A stretch of DNA of 64,000 nt from Bemisia tabaci (GCF_918797505.1 NC_092800.1:8582631-8646630), one strand, 5' to 3'; positions 33,331 through 45,567 are shown, counted from the stretch's first letter. Made by a program: numbers and translations. The notes: generated from the sequence alone by a model not told the origin.

Positions 33331-33411
33331 TCGTAAAAAGGGGAGGAAGGACAAACAATAACTCCGCTTCGCTTTTCGATACTTCCCGCTTCCTCCGCGT
33401 CGCCTGCGTCC

Positions 33412-34640
33412 GCGTTGCGTCCGGGAAATCCCTTTTTGCGGTTTTCCCAACGTTCGGGTCTCCGCATGCTTTTTAGGAAATGCTAACGTCCCTCTGTGCT
33501 GGCGCACAGTGGATCGAGTCGATACGGAAGGGAAACTTCTAGCGCTTATAACTCCGTTTATCAGGGTTGTCACAGTCAGGAATAACCGGAAATGTCAGGG
33601 AAAATGACGATAATGACGAAAATGGTCCGGGAAAATTAGTTAAATAACCTTCATTGCTCTTTAGAATGGGTTCGAGGTTTCGAACAACAAATTTTGCCTG
33701 AAAACTATTCTCAATTATGTCTTCTTAACCATCCGTCTCATCTTCAATTGTCAGAGAATTCCACCAAAATGTGCCAGGGAAATGACAGGAATTTCCTTTC
33801 CTAAATTCTGTGGCATTCCTGCGTCCGGAAAATCTCTTTTTGCGGTTTTCCCAACGTTCGTGTCTCCACTGCTTTTTAGGAAATGCTAACGTCCCTCTGT
33901 GCTCGCGCACAGTTGACCGAGTCGATACGAGAGGTCGGACAAAATTTGGAAACTTCAACGCTTGTAACTCCGTTTATCAGGGTTGTCACGGTCAGGGAAA
34001 CCCGGGAGACGTCAGCGAATTTTAAATTGTCAGGGAAAACCGGGGAATGTTCGGGAAAATGACGAAAATGTCAGGGGAAATCTGTTAAATCGCCCTCATT
34101 TTCTTTCTAGAATGGGTTTGAGATTTTGAACAAGAAATTTTGCCCGAAAACTATTTTCAATACGCCTTCTTAATCATCCGTCACATTTTCAATTGTCAGG
34201 AGTTTCACCAAAATGTGTCAGGGAGAACCGGGAAATGTCAGGGAATTTTATAAAGTTAGGGAAAACCGGGAAAATGACGAAAATGTCAGGGAAAAATTGT
34301 TAAATCTTCTTTATTTGCTTTCTAAAATCGGTTTGAGGTTTCGAACAACAAATTTTGCCTGAAAACTATTTTCAATTATGTCTTTTTAACCATTTGCCAT
34401 TTCATCTCAATTGTCAGGGAATTCCATCAAAATGTGTCAGGGAAATATCAGGGAATTCGAAATTTCATTTTCTAAATTGCCTGAAAACTATTTTCAAGTA
34501 TGCCTTCTTAACCATCCGTCACATCTTCAATTGTCAGGGAATTCCACCAAAATGTGTCAGGGAAATCAGGGATATGTCAGGGAATCTCATTTATTAAATT
34601 CTGTGGCAACCCTGGTTTATCGGAAACTTTGAGGTTCTAA
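33412..34640 (+). repeat. Family O repeats (GTCAGGGAA type), ~412-bp tandem duplication plus extra copies
   Basis: TTTTTGCGGTTTTCCCAACG starts the long unit at about 33424 and 33837. CAACAAATTTTGCCTGAAAA-type words and TCAGGGAATTCCACCAAAAT recur through 34615. Related O copies lie at 53021-53250. Confidence 0.75.
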
Positions 34641-34976
34641 AAATAGTTTCATTGGTTTCCTCGTGAAATTTTCGGCTTCAAGCACCCCTTGAAATTTAAA
34701 ATGTGACGAAATAAGCATCAAAATTAGCAGTTTTCGTCGAAAATTTCATGTCCGACCTCTCTAATTGACTCGATCTTCTGTGCGGCGTGAGGCTCCGGAT
34801 AAAGTACGGAGTAAAGCTTTCCGTTACATGTTCTCTCTCCAGAACTTCGAGTTGAGAATGATTTATATTACGCACGGTTTTCAGCCGTTCGGAAAACCTG
34901 GAAAGTCAGGGAATCCATGGCGACCTGGAAATGTCAGGGAATGTCGATTGTAATTTCTTTTTAGTAGGTGAATAAA
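34641..34976. other. Unassigned with O remnants
   Basis: GTCAGGGAATCC and GTCAGGGAATG words at 34905-34945; otherwise nothing recognised. Confidence 0.4.
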
Positions 34977-35227
34977 TCGTCTTTGTTCGGCCAAAGTATC
35001 ACAAGCGTCATGCGAGGTTTTAAAATTCCCGCTGCCATTCTTTTTAACAGAGAAATTGTGCAACGAAGTTGTCCGAAAATTTCACTGAATTTTCTTTGTG
35101 CTGCCGATAAAATTCAGTGAAATTTTAAAACAGAATCAATCCAAACTTTCTCTGTAAAAAAATAAAATAGCGGCGGAAATTTTGAAACGTCGCATGATGC
35201 TTGTGATACTTTGTCCGGATGGTGACG
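34977..35227. mobile_element. Family R MITE
   Basis: Left TCGTCTTTGTTCGGCCAAAG, right ACTTTGTCCGGATGGTGACGA. Confidence 0.75.
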
Positions 35228-36235
35228 AAATGTTAAGGTATAAAAGAAGGGAAGAAGTTAGGGAGTTCAGAGGAAAAGTCAAAGGAGTTTGTGAGGAGTG
35301 TTTAGCGCAGAAGTCAGTGTAATTGAGAGGAAAAAAATCGGAGGGGAATTTTATTTTGAAGGTCCAGGAAAGTCCTGGGAAAGCAAAGGAAGTCAGAGAA
35401 AAGTCAAGGAATCAGAATTTGAAGAAATTGTTGAAACCTGAACGGGACGAGTCTAGAATCGACTCATACAGAATACGTATATCGAAGTATAAATGAAAAA
35501 TGGAAATTCAAAACTGCGTCAAAGCCATGTGCTGCTAAGCTCGTGCAAAGGTTTCTCTCATTTAACGGGAATCCAATGGTGGTTTAAGAAAAAAAATTCT
35601 TACAAAAAGCTACGAACAAAATTTGAAGAAAAAGTCCATGAGGTTGACGCTATATAGGTTATTTTGAAGTTATAAGGACACAAACACACAATCTTACAAC
35701 ACTTGATGACGCTTACCAGGTTTTGAATTTCTGAATGTGATCAAATGAAAAAAAAGACGCCATTTTTGTGTGATTGGACCGTTTTGACTACAACGAGGAA
35801 CTAATATTCCGGCTCATCCATAAAAGCACCGTCCTGCATCAATAAATGAATGGCAAATACGTTGTTTTTCAACTGGGCTGGAAGTGGTGCCCCCTTCTTC
35901 CAAAATGTAGTTATTTCCATCAGTGTTGTGTATAGATGTTTACATTCGTGTGAGGGTAGATTTCCGAATTGGTCGTGCGTGAATCGCGTTTTAAGGTTAT
36001 TTTGAGGGAACATTTAAAGTGGCATTTTAATTTATACCTTTTCTATTCGCGCTCTTAGGAGCGCTTGATTCCTGTATTAATATAATGCATGGAGCGAAAA
36101 GTTATTTGAAAGTTCGGGGAAACGCGGAAAAGTTAGAGAATTCTGCTCCACCGTGAAAAGGCAGAAAGTTTTGCCATAAACCTTGAAAATTCTCGTCCCA
36201 TCGGAACCTTTGCACAACCCCAATCATACTCTCGC
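35228..36235. other. Unassigned; V-like fragment at 35786-35912
   Basis: The V-like part has GGCTCATCCATAAAAGCACC and CAAATACGTTGTTTTTCAAC, matching the middle of V at 59635. The rest shows no gene. Confidence 0.45.
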
Positions 36236-36612
36236 TTGATTAGCAGAGCATAAATCTAATCATACCTGTTTTGTCTCGTAAGACGCAGACATCAGTGGGT
36301 ATACTTTAAATTGATTCAGATTTTTTTACGCTCATGGGGCATTTTTCTTTTTCTTTTTTCTGAGAAATGAAGAGCTCTGAAGAATAGCCTCTTCAAAATG
36401 AAAAGGGAAAACCCGAAAGCGTGCGTGTCTATGAATAAAAGTTCGCCAGCACCTCACCGCAACTCGCGGTGCGCGTCACTGCGAGGGCCATTGAAGCCAA
36501 AACGCCTTCAACTTTAGAATATGCAACACGCACATCCATTGAGTACGAATAGTTGTATGTAAGCGCCTTCAATTTCTCTCTCCCGTAATGCGGACGTTTA
36601 CATAGCTATCAA
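36236..36612 (+). repeat. Family N repeat, long copy
   Basis: Starts about CTTGATTAGCAGAGCATAAA, includes GTCTCGTAAGACGCAGAC, GAAAGCGTGCGTGTCTATGA and the core GAGTACGAATAGTTGTATG followed by GCGCCTTC. Collinear with 45568-45930 and with parts of 28200-28465. Confidence 0.75.
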
Positions 36613-37047
36613 CGGAAGCCAAGCGTGGTTACAAAAGAGGGACGGATCGAAGGAGTAATTATTTTTATAATTTTTCTTTTGTGAGATAAGATGTGTAATT
36701 AAAATTATATTGGAAATGAAAAGGAGATCAAAAAATAACTGCGTGAAAAATTGAGATAAGGCAAAAGCAACTTTAGATTTAAAGCTACTATAACTAGAAT
36801 ATGCATTGATCCTTTTTTAAAGTGTTTGGAAGAGCTTGTGAACCATCATCTTTTTTCTTTTCTGAATTAATATTTTTCCCAAGAGAAATATAATTCGGTC
36901 GAAGACATATAATTTCAATCAAAGCAATCCCGATTTCAGCCGAAAAGTATAGAAATATTTGTGCACAAAAAAACCTATGTATTGCTGCGTACTCTAGAAA
37001 AAATCCCTCCTGTATCTTTTAACACGACGCCCAAATAAACCGATGGT
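36613..37047. other. Unassigned intergenic DNA
   Basis: AT-rich; no gene was recognised. Confidence 0.5.
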
Positions 37048-37290
37048 GAAACTGCAAAAATGCATGCGGTGTTTCAAAATCTCCGCTCCTATTTTATTTT
37101 TGAAAGGAGAACAAACCAACATCATGACTTCAAATTTACACACAGAATATTCTTCACGCAGAGAAGAAAAATCTCCGAACTTGTCAAGAAATGACGCTCA
37201 GTTGTTTTCCATGTAAAAAATAAAATATGACAGGACGTCTGCAACGTCGCAAACCGATTTACGCGTTTCTGGGTGATTTCACGATAACTG
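37048..37290. mobile_element. Family S element
   Basis: ATGCGGTGTTTCAAAATCTC and CTGCAACGTCGCAAACCG are the inverted subterminal words, with TATTTTATTTTTG/AAAAATAAAATA. Related copies lie at 39379-39600 and 52905-53003. Confidence 0.6.
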
Positions 37291-37686
37291 GAATAGTTTT
37301 GTCGCCGTAACAGACAACACATTTTTCGGTCATACTTTTAGTAGTAATGATAATCACTCGAATTTTTTTGCATTAATCTACACAGTGTTACATGTTATAA
37401 CGCTTTTCAAAGATTTATCGCTCTGCTTCTCAATTTTAATATATAAATGGCCGAAAATGTGCTGTCTGTTACGCTGACTTTTTACCGCGCAACAGACAGC
37501 ACATTTTTGGAATTTACATAATATTAATTGAGAAGTAGAGCAATAAATCATCAGTAAGCGTTATAATACGTAACCCTTTGAAGATTAATGCGAAAAAATT
37601 CGAGTGATTATCATTTCTACTAAAAATATGACCGAAAAATGTGTTGTCTGCTACGGCGACAAAACTACTCCAGTTATCGTGAAACC
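37281..37686. repeat. ~400-bp inverted-repeat (foldback) element
   Basis: GATTTCACGATAACTGGAAT at 37281 pairs with ACTCCAGTTATCGTGAAACC at about 37668. Inner CAGACAACACATTTTTCGGT/ACCGAAAAATGTGTTGTCTG. The arms continue to about 37480. Confidence 0.75.
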
Positions 37687-37759
37687 AGCCTTCCGCAGTT
37701 TCAGCCGCGAAATGTGAAATCGCGTTTTCACCCCAAGTTCGTCAACCTGGCGCATATTT

Positions 37760-37881
37760 CGTCGCTCCTCTGACGTAAGGGCGTAACTCGATTATCGCAT
37801 GAGCCCCAGAGGGTATGGATCTATTTGTAAAACAAGGCTAACGTAGGAATTGAGATACGCCCTTACGTGAGAGGAGCGACG
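37760..37881. mobile_element. Family C MITE
   Basis: CGTCGCTCCTCTGACGTAAG to CTTACGTGAGAGGAGCGACG, 122 bp, the same length as the 23275 copy. Confidence 0.8.
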
Positions 37882-38404
37882 CTTTACGGCAAAATTACTG
37901 TTCTTTCCAGAATTGCGCACCGGAATAAAACTTCAGGATTAGAGATTCAGCTTTTTATGGGGGAATAACATAGAGACATTTATGTAAGTAGATGCTTTCG
38001 CTTGGCTTCGAGCATAACTTCGTTATGAAGCCACGTTAACGGATGTGCACTAACAGTTAGTGGAAATGTTCGGCTCACAAAAGGGACAAGCCCCCGGGCT
38101 TCCTCCAGCTCCACCTCCTCGCTTGAGTTTTTTCCGGAATAAGGGATTACTCAGGGTTGGACTTATTGTCTACATTTATATCCCTTTATACAGCTCGGTT
38201 TAAAAAATTCACGCGTTTAGGTAGATCACTTAAAACGTGGCTCTTGTAGTGAATTTCAGTGGTTAACACTTTTTATCATTTGCGAAGCGTCTGGAATTCA
38301 GGCTTAAAATCGGAGCGTCATCTTGGCTGATTCCTAAGTTGGAAAATATATGGAGTATATATGGAGGAATCAAAGGGTTTCCGGGGAGTGCAAATCTTCA
38401 GATT
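37882..38404. other. Unassigned intergenic DNA
   Basis: No gene or known repeat was recognised. Confidence 0.5.
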
Positions 38405-38601
38405 CACTGAAAAAAACCAAAAAAAAAAAAACACATTGGATCTAGAGTCCAGACTCTTGAAAACATTGACATGAAAAAGGACTCTTGGTTTAAGCAGATT
38501 TAAGCTTAAATCAAGAACCAAGCCTCTTAATGTGAGCGGATTTCCTTTTGATTTAAGCTGAATAAAGTGAATGTGTGGTCAATGTGTTTTTTTTTCCATT
38601 G
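38405..38601. mobile_element. Family I element, one arm shortened
   Basis: CACTGAAAAAAACC to TTTTTTTTTCCATTG, TT on both sides. The right arm lacks most of the GTATTTTTTCTTGTC segment. Confidence 0.75.
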
Positions 38602-38959
38602 TTCCTCACAATTTCATTATAATCAATAATATGATAAGGTATCAAAGGACCAATTTTTATTTTCATGTTCAGAAATAGAAAATGACGCATTGACGTTGAC
38701 ACTCTGCGTTAAAAAAAAAAATTCTTATAAGATCCTTTTGTCGTGTGCTAAGGGGACCAAACCCTATCTACTTAGTTTTTTATAGCGTAAGCACGTCCAT
38801 TCGCCTAAGAGATTTGGGAGGTAACAGTGTTGGATGGTATTAACAGTTAGTCACTGGAAAAATTGTAAGTGCGTCCCACTCTGTAACTTCAAGGCAGGAC
38901 AACATGTTTCGAAAAGTCAGGGAAAATCTAGGAAAAGTAGGAAAAGAAAACCCAGGGAA

Positions 38960-39083
38960 AACACCTTTCAACGACGCGCGTTACGCGTACAGGGCCACGA
39001 AAGCCAAACCGCCTTCATATTTGGAGTATGCAATACGCACATCCATCAAGTACGAATAGTTGTATCACAGCGCCTTCAACCTC
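38960..39083 (+). repeat. Family N core
   Basis: ACGCGTACAGGGCCACGAAAG, ACCGCCTTCATATTTGGAG, AAGTACGAATAGTTGTATCA, AGCGCCTTCAAC. Confidence 0.65.
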
Positions 39084-39378
39084 GAGAGTTACCGTTGCAT
39101 TGAACGATTTTTGTTTGATTTCTGGAATCTCTTTTATGAGTCTGTGTGTACTATTCCGATTATATTGGTTTTCTAACATTATGTTTACTATATTCTCTTT
39201 GCTTATTTTTTGTTTCAGGTATGTTCCTATCTCTGTCTCACTTATTATTGTCGATTTTGAACAAATGAAAAAGGTATGCTCCGGCGTGTCAACGGAAAAG
39301 ATTTTACAAAACGGTCAGTCTCGAGATTTTTTAAGTTTTAATATTCATGGTCAAAGTGAGAAACCACGCATCTTTGTT

Positions 39379-39600
39379 TGTGACGTTGCAGACTTTCTGG
39401 CATACTTTATGTTTCTTTGGAAAACTAGTCATGGAGATTTCTCGAAAACTTCCTTAATTTTTCTTCTCTGTTAGCAGAAAATTCGGTGTGAATTTCAAGC
39501 TATAAAGTTAGTTTGTTTCTCTTCAAAAAAATGAAATAGGAGGGGAAATTTTAAAACACCGCAATGGACGAACGTGGTTTTGTTTTTTGGCCATCGATTT
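39379..39600. mobile_element. Family S element
   Basis: Left half CATCTTTGTTTGTGACGTTG; right half AGGAGGGGAAATTTTAAAAC then ACCGCAATGGACGAACG. Confidence 0.5.
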
Positions 39601-39893
39601 ACGGTGAATAGTTGGCAAAAAATCCTCCCTTTGTACAAAATCACTCCCCCCCTTTTTTTTAAGACTCTCACATGAACCTCTGCAACTTTTCCCCTTTTTT
39701 GCATATCGGTTTTGGTTGGATCTAAGAACACTCAGCAAAGCCCTCCCTCTCATTCAAATGCGCCATTTTGCAATGTTTTAACTTGAAATGCTCAGTAGTT
39801 ATGCTGGACAAACGGAAAAAAATCTTTTTAAAAATCCTATTTTTCATTGATAAACACACAAATCACACAAACGCTCACCTTTCGCTAATCAAC

Positions 39894-40118
39894 ACTGGGA
39901 AAAAAGTAGCTTGGATCTAGAGTCTAGACTCTTGAAAACAATTACAAGAAAAAGTACTCTTGATTCGATCGGATTTCGCTTGAATCAAAAAGAAATCCGC
40001 TTAAAGTAAGAGGCTTGGTCCTCGATTTAAGCAAAAATCCGATTGAATCAAGAGTATTTTTTCTTGTCAATGTTTTTCAGAGTCTGGACTTCAGATCCAA
40101 GCGACTTTTTTTCCAGTG
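39894..40118. mobile_element. Family I palindromic element, AA target duplication
   Basis: CACTGGGAAAAAAGTAGCTT to GCGACTTTTTTTCCAGTG; AA on both sides. Confidence 0.85.
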
Positions 40119-40216
40119 AACGCTCATCAGTCAATACATTTTTACATTAACAGAACTCATTATTACTATCATCACCTTAGCAGCGTAGTGAACGGATTTT
40201 TACCTCTTCTTACATA

Positions 40217-41180
40217 CGAGGTCTGTTAGATTAGAAACTGGATTTTGGTCATAACTAGCCCATAATGCGTCCAAATTACGTTTTCTTGAGCTCTTCTGAT
40301 AGCTGAAAATATATTTAAGAACGCTACTTTCACAAATTTGAAAAACCTTAATTAGCTTCGTTGGTATGTGGCTTGAAGTAAGGCAACCTCAAGGGTGTTT
40401 TGCGATTTTTATGTTTGATTGAACTTGTCTCTCTTTTTTCGGTCTTGCACTACATTTTTCAACCCACAAGGACGATTTGAGTTTCGTCTGCATATCGTAG
40501 CCGTACACTAAAGTATTGCCACCGAAAATTATCCTATCCAAAAATGTAGGAACATTGTTAGAACGTTCAAGCAGCTAAAGGGAAACTAACATTTGGTTGG
40601 ATTTTCGTTCAACGGACAACAATCAAGGGGCAAGTGTACCTGAAACTCGATGCGTGTCTACATATTCTATCAAGATTGTATGTACAGAGCCTTCAGAAAT
40701 ATTACTCTGTTCAACAAGCTCGAAACGACCATTTTCGAGCACTTTTGCCCGCTTTTCTTCCACTTGACAAATGTTAGTGCCGTTGAGGGTCGATTCCCAT
40801 GATCCTCATCTTTGACGAACTCCTGACCAGTTTTGAATCGTTTAAACCATTCAAAACAGTGGGAACATCTCATACAATGATCATGGTTAACTTTACTTAG
40901 CATATACCTAAAGTTTCGGTACAAGGTATACCGAGTTTAAAACAAAATTTAATGTTGAATCTTTGCTCCATCAGTGATCGCATGATGAAAATCGCAAAAC
41001 GCACCTGACTTACTCGTATTCAAGATGACGCAGAATAAACATTGATCAAAATAAACAAAATCTGTGAACGTAGCGTTCTTAAGTATATTTTCAGCTATCA
41101 GGAAAGCTTAAGAGAACCTAATTTGGACGCATTGTGGGCTAGTTATGACCAAAATCCGGTTTCTAATCTAACAGACCTCG
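40217..41180 (-). mobile_element. Deleted mariner-like element (964 bp), TA target duplication
   Basis: Inverted ends CGAGGTCTGTTAGATTAGAA and TTCTAATCTAACAGACCTCG, flanked by TA. Complementarity continues inward for about 110 bp. Shorter than the usual 1.2-1.3 kb mariner and lacks the catalytic half of the transposase gene. It is the one element here whose own transposase can be named. Confidence 0.9.
40670..40983 (-). pseudogene. Mariner transposase, N-terminal part, frameshifted
   Basis: From ATG at 40983 the frame gives EQRFNIKFCFKLG and TET, the opening of mariner transposases (DNA-binding HTH region; family knowledge). A frameshift near 40905-40920 leads to TAA at 40897 in the first frame, while the protein continues in another frame through HCFEWFKRFKTGQEFVKDED, then NRPST, to a stop at 40670. 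The F-E-W-x-K-R-F-K-x-G...ED...RPST stretch is diagnostic of the family's second HTH. The DD34D catalytic domain is absent, removed by the internal deletion. The encoded protein would not be active. The source of mobilising transposase for related short elements is unknown. Confidence 0.85.
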
Positions 41181-41192
41181 TAAATTCTAGTC

Positions 41193-41423
41193 CACTGGAA
41201 AAAAATTTACATTGGATCTAGAGTCCAGACTCTTAAAAACATCGACAAGAAAAAATACTCTTGATTCAATCGGATTTTTGCCTAAATCAAGAACCAAGCC
41301 TCTTAATTTGAGCGGATTTCCTTTTGATTTAATCAAAAATCTGATTGAATCAAGAATCCTTTTTCTTGTCAATGTTTTCAAGAGTCTGGACTCTAGATCC
41401 AATGTGTTTTTCTTTTTCCAGTG
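41193..41423. mobile_element. Family I palindromic element, TC target duplication
   Basis: CACTGGAAAAAAATTTACATT to AATGTGTTTTTCTTTTTCCAGTG; TC on both sides. It lies 13 bp beyond the mariner end. Confidence 0.85.
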
Positions 41424-41849
41424 TCGTGTCGAGTTGGTAAAAATTATTCATATAAATGCATAAATAAATACATAAACAAATACGACAAAAAACCTACGGG
41501 GGAAAAAACTTGACCCTAAGTCCCCCCGGAAGTAAATGCCTCCAGGCGAGTGCCGGCGCTAACAGGAGTTCCAAGTCGGACACTCGTAAGTTCCGAATGA
41601 TGGGGCTCAGCACCGCCGGAACTGAAAGGGAGCTTCGGGGAGCCGGGGACGGAGGGGCGGGGGGGGGGGAGGCGCTCCATTCACACGAATCCTATTGATA
41701 TAAAAATCACGTTTGCGTCCAGGTCAACAAAATTTTACGGGTATCTCCGCGGCCGCCACGCCCCCACCCACCCCCTCCGCCCATCCGCTGATCGGCTCTT
41801 TAATGGCCCTCGTGAGAGAGCCGTTCCTGACGATTCCCTTTCCGCAGGC
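41424..41849. other. GC-rich stretch, no gene identified
   Basis: Contains GGAGGGGCGGGGGGGG at about 41650 and CGCGGCCGCCACGCC at about 41750. The 156-codon plus-strand frame at 41713-42183 runs into the tandem repeat and has no recognised domain. Confidence 0.4.
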
Positions 41850-42490
41850 TCATCCATCTCACTTTATGCCGTCTCGGAAGCGTCGGGTAGAGAGAGACGG
41901 AAAATGCGATGAGCGTGTCCGTCTCGTTTTCTTCGCGGAGGGGCTGCTCTTTAACCAAATCTTAGGGGGACGAAAATTGTCGGGAGGAGTTGAAATTGAT
42001 TTGGGGGAAAGGGGAGCAAAATCTCATAAAAATAACCTGGAATTGATCGAAATAGTGCATAAGTTGGCTCGTCCATCTCTCTCTGAACCGCCTCGCAGGC
42101 ATCGGTGTGAGAGAGACGGAAAATGCGCCGGCTCAGCGACGAGCCTGTCCGTTTCGTTTTCTTCAAGTAAGTGCTGTTTTTGAACCAAATCTTAAGGGGA
42201 CGAAAAGTGTCCGAGAGGAGTTGAAATTGAGTTTGCGGGAAAGGGCCATAAAGATGACTTGAAATTGATCTAAATTGTACATAAATTGGAGCGTCCATTT
42301 CTTTCTACATCATCACGGAAAATGCCCCGGCCAAGCATGTCCGTTTCATTTTCTTTGCGCATTGGCTGCCTTTCGACCAAATCTTAAGGGGATGAAAATT
42401 GTCGAGAGGAGCTGAAATTGATTTGGGAGATAAGGTCTCATAAAAATGACCGGAAATTGATCTAAATCGGGCATATGTTCGATCTTTCAC
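41850..42490 (+). repeat. ~215-225-bp tandem repeat, three units
   Basis: Units start at about 41850, 42066 and 42290 (GCTCATCCATCTC, GCTCGTCCATCTC, GAGCGTCCATTTC). Each has ACGGAAAATGC, GTCCGT(T/C)TC(G/A)TTTTCTT, ACCAAATCTTA(G/A)GGGG and GAAATTGATCTAAAT-type words. Confidence 0.85.
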
Positions 42491-44091
42491 TCAGTTAAAC
42501 ATTTCCGTGTTTATATGTTTATTTTGGGTTCCATAGAGTTACTATTTTTCGATGAGATCAACCAAAAGAACTTGGTTGATCGGCCAAATGTTTGGTTAAA
42601 TCGACCGAAACCGTAGATTACTCTATGAGATATATGTGGATAAAGAGAGTGTCCTATACTGAACTGATTCCCATCGAAAACAATACAATTTCAAGAAGCA
42701 CACAGAGAAAACCTAAGGAAATTAGCGAAACACTAATCACGAACACTTACTTTCCCAAGTTATTTACGTAGCGTTACCGACACGAACCCCCCAGCGATTG
42801 GCGCCATTACTCTCCTCAAATTATCCCGATCTCGTACGTAGTCACTCGATTATTTTTCCAATTCAAACGAGGCGGTTTATTGAATTCAAGGGAATTAATC
42901 ACGCTTGGATTCGCTTCGAGGCACTATTGGCTCTCCTGGCAAAAGCTCAAAAAGTGAGCCAGCGAACAGGGTAGGAGACCCAAGATTTAATGAAGTGGAT
43001 TCTCCCATCAGTTTTACCGTCGCCCTTTGAGGGAGAGGGAAAGAGGGGGGTGGGATGAGAGAGAGATAAAGCAGGGAAACTCAGCAACAACTCGACAATG
43101 GAAGCATTCGGTAAATGAAGGAGTAAACCAAATGTTTGAAAAATTCGAGGTTTATATGATTTCGAACATTTGCTTCAAATGTGGATAATCAAGCAGGGTG
43201 ACAAGTTTTAGGAAAGTCAGGGAGTTTTTTCCTAACCTTTGACATTTCAAAAAATTCCGCCGAGTAGCTTTGAAATTTTTACCTCTAGCTCCAGAATTGC
43301 AAACCGCCCCCCTCCCCCCCCCAGAAGAATTTGCCCAATCTTTTCTCATACAAAATCATGCAAAAATATTGGGACAAAAGGGGAATTTTGAAATCCAGGA
43401 AAATGTATCCCTATCATGACTACATAAATTTAAAAAGTCAAGTCGTTTTAAGTCGTCAAATGCTTATTTCTCTTGCTTCAGCTGGTGCCATTTACTAGAA
43501 AACGTGAACATTTTTTGAGTGGTTTTTTTATTTTCATAATCTAAATCTTTAGTAAAGCAAATTTTGTTCAAAGTTGGCACAGTTGAAAGAAACTAAGTTA
43601 ACCCTTTGTTGCAAGAGCTAATCGTTGATTTTGGGGAGAAAATCTACATTGTACAGTATTTATTCGACTAAAGAGTCAGTTGGAATCGATTTTTGTAGTT
43701 TTTTTAAGTAAGGAGATCAGATTTATAATGCTCCCCAACAATCATTTCTTGCTCTGATTCAATTCAATACCCCAGAATAGAAATAAAGCTGAAAACCATC
43801 TGTTGCTTTCATGCAACGCTATGCAACAAAGGGTTGAGAAGGAAATGTTTGAAAGTCAGGGCAAAGTCAGAAATTTTAAACATTTTGGAGTCCAAAATAT
43901 GTAAACAATGTCAGAGCATCGGACGATAAAGAATTTATAGGACCCTGCAGACAAATTCAGGAAAATTTGGCTCACGCAGTCAGAGAACTTTGAAATTTCA
44001 CTGAACTCGCAACCCTGAAAAAGTGAGCGAGCAAATGGGGCCCAAGATTTAATGAAGTAGATGCCTCCGCCCGCTTTATCGCCGTTCATTT
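42491..44091. other. Unassigned intergenic DNA with a direct repeat
   Basis: AAAAAGTGAGC(C/G)AGC ... CCCAAGATTTAATGAAGT occurs at about 42949 and 44019. No gene was identified over 1.6 kb. Confidence 0.5.
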
Positions 44092-44213
44092 TGTCGCTCC
44101 TTTAACCCAAGGGCGTAGCTCGATTTTAACGTGAGCTCCAGAGAGCATCAAATCAAACGGGACAAAGGGCTCACCTTAAAATGAAGATACATCCTTATGC
44201 CGGAGAGGCGACG
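44092..44213. mobile_element. Family C MITE, ATTT on both sides
   Basis: TGTCGCTCCTTTAACCCAAG to CTTATGCCGGAGAGGCGACG, again 122 bp, flanked by ATTT/ATTT as at 23275. Confidence 0.75.
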
Positions 44214-44329
44214 ATTTAAAGGGAGTAAAAGAAGGGGGAGCAGCAACAACAAGAGCAGTAAGGTTTCATTAACAACCGACATGATGTCGTTTTAATTCGA
44301 AAGAACTTTCAGCAATGCGAGCCTCATAC

Positions 44330-44487
44330 CAGTGGCGCGGCGTGCTTTGCGATATATCGATCGTCATGCCATTCAAACCTACGGAAAAGGATCGATAATC
44401 AGGGTGTTTGCAGCGAACACCTTAATAATCGATTCTTTACCGTATGTTTAAATGGCAGAACAATCGATATATCGCAAGACGCCACTG
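44330..44487. mobile_element. Family E hAT-type MITE, perfect 8-bp duplication
   Basis: CAGTGGCGCGGCGTG at the left and ATCGCAAGACGCCACTG at the right. CCTCATAC on both sides. Confidence 0.9.
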
Positions 44488-44871
44488 CCTCATACGGGCC
44501 GTAACTCAGCGCTACGTGACTATGAATTCACGAGTGATCCTAGGCGGGTTCTATACTCTCCTGAAATTGCTTTTTTTTCCAGGGCTGTTTTGTCCGTTCA
44601 GATTTCCCGTGCGTTCCGGAGCTTTGCTCATTGTTTGCTTTTATTTTCGGGCCGCCGGCCTGTCCCGATGTCTGCCCGAAATTTATCGCGTGCGAACGCC
44701 AAACGCCTGCACGGAGCCGTATTTTCTGAAAAGGTCTCTTGACTTTTGTTTCGGACCCGCCGACGTAATACCCGGAGTAGGTTTTTGTAGTCGTTAAGTA
44801 ATAGCGTAATCCAATCTTAACGTTGCGAAATTTGCGCAAGTCGGTATGACAGGAATTTCGGCCGTCTACAA
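44488..44871. other. Unassigned; open frame without recognised domain
   Basis: Two overlapping plus-strand frames (to 44797 and 44742) start inside E. No conserved protein was seen. Confidence 0.4.
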
Positions 44872-45486
44872 TGGGCCTGTTGCAAACTTTTGCTAGAGCA
44901 GAATGAAGAGTTGTTTCCTATAGATGATGCCTCAAAAATCACGATGAGCGCATCGGCAAAGTCTGAAATGCACTCATAAATTCACAATCTGCGTAAGAAA
45001 TTTGCGTTATTTTGAGCTTCCCGCTTCAAAAACGATACTACTGCACAGGTGAACATTTTGTTAGATGAGTCCCTCCATCGTCGGCAATATTCATCATGGC
45101 CGACGCTTGCGCAGTTCCGCGAGTAATTCGAGGAGAGTTCAAGATCAATTAGGGCGGGCGAGGAAAATATAAACGTAAACACGCCGATTGTTATCTGGTT
45201 TAATCCTGTTTAGGTGTTATCTCGTTCCATCACACGTGTTTTGGCGGACTGGCGTCGGCCATGATGAGTATTGCCGCCAATGGAACGACTCCTCTAACAA
45301 AATGTTCACCTGTACCGTAGTATCGTTTTCGAAGCGGGAAGCTCAAAAAATCGCAAATTTCTTACGCAGATTGTGAAGTTATGAGTGCATTTTAGACTTT
45401 GCCGATGCGCTCATCGTGATTTTTGAGGCATTATCTGTAAGGAACAACTCTTAGTTTTGCTCTAGCAAAAGTTTGCAGCAGGCCCA
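44872..45486. mobile_element. Inverted-repeat element AB
   Basis: Ends TGGGCCTGTTGCAAACTTTT and AAAAGTTTGCAGCAGGCCCA; arms of about 250 bp, including ATCACGATGAGCGCATCGGC. Shares the outermost GGGCCTGTTGCA with element AA at 24441. A right-end fragment lies at about 56660-56775. Confidence 0.75.
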
Positions 45487-45567
45487 TTCGTCGTTCCCCC
45501 AACGAAAATACCATTTGAACCTAAGCACAGTTCAGATCACACTCATGATTTTGACTTGTAGAGCTGG

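Noticed and set aside
39028..39474. 148-codon plus-strand frame with a TTTGTTTCAG/GTATG site
   Set aside because: It begins in the N core and ends in S. The acceptor-like site is attractive, but no consistent exon could be built.
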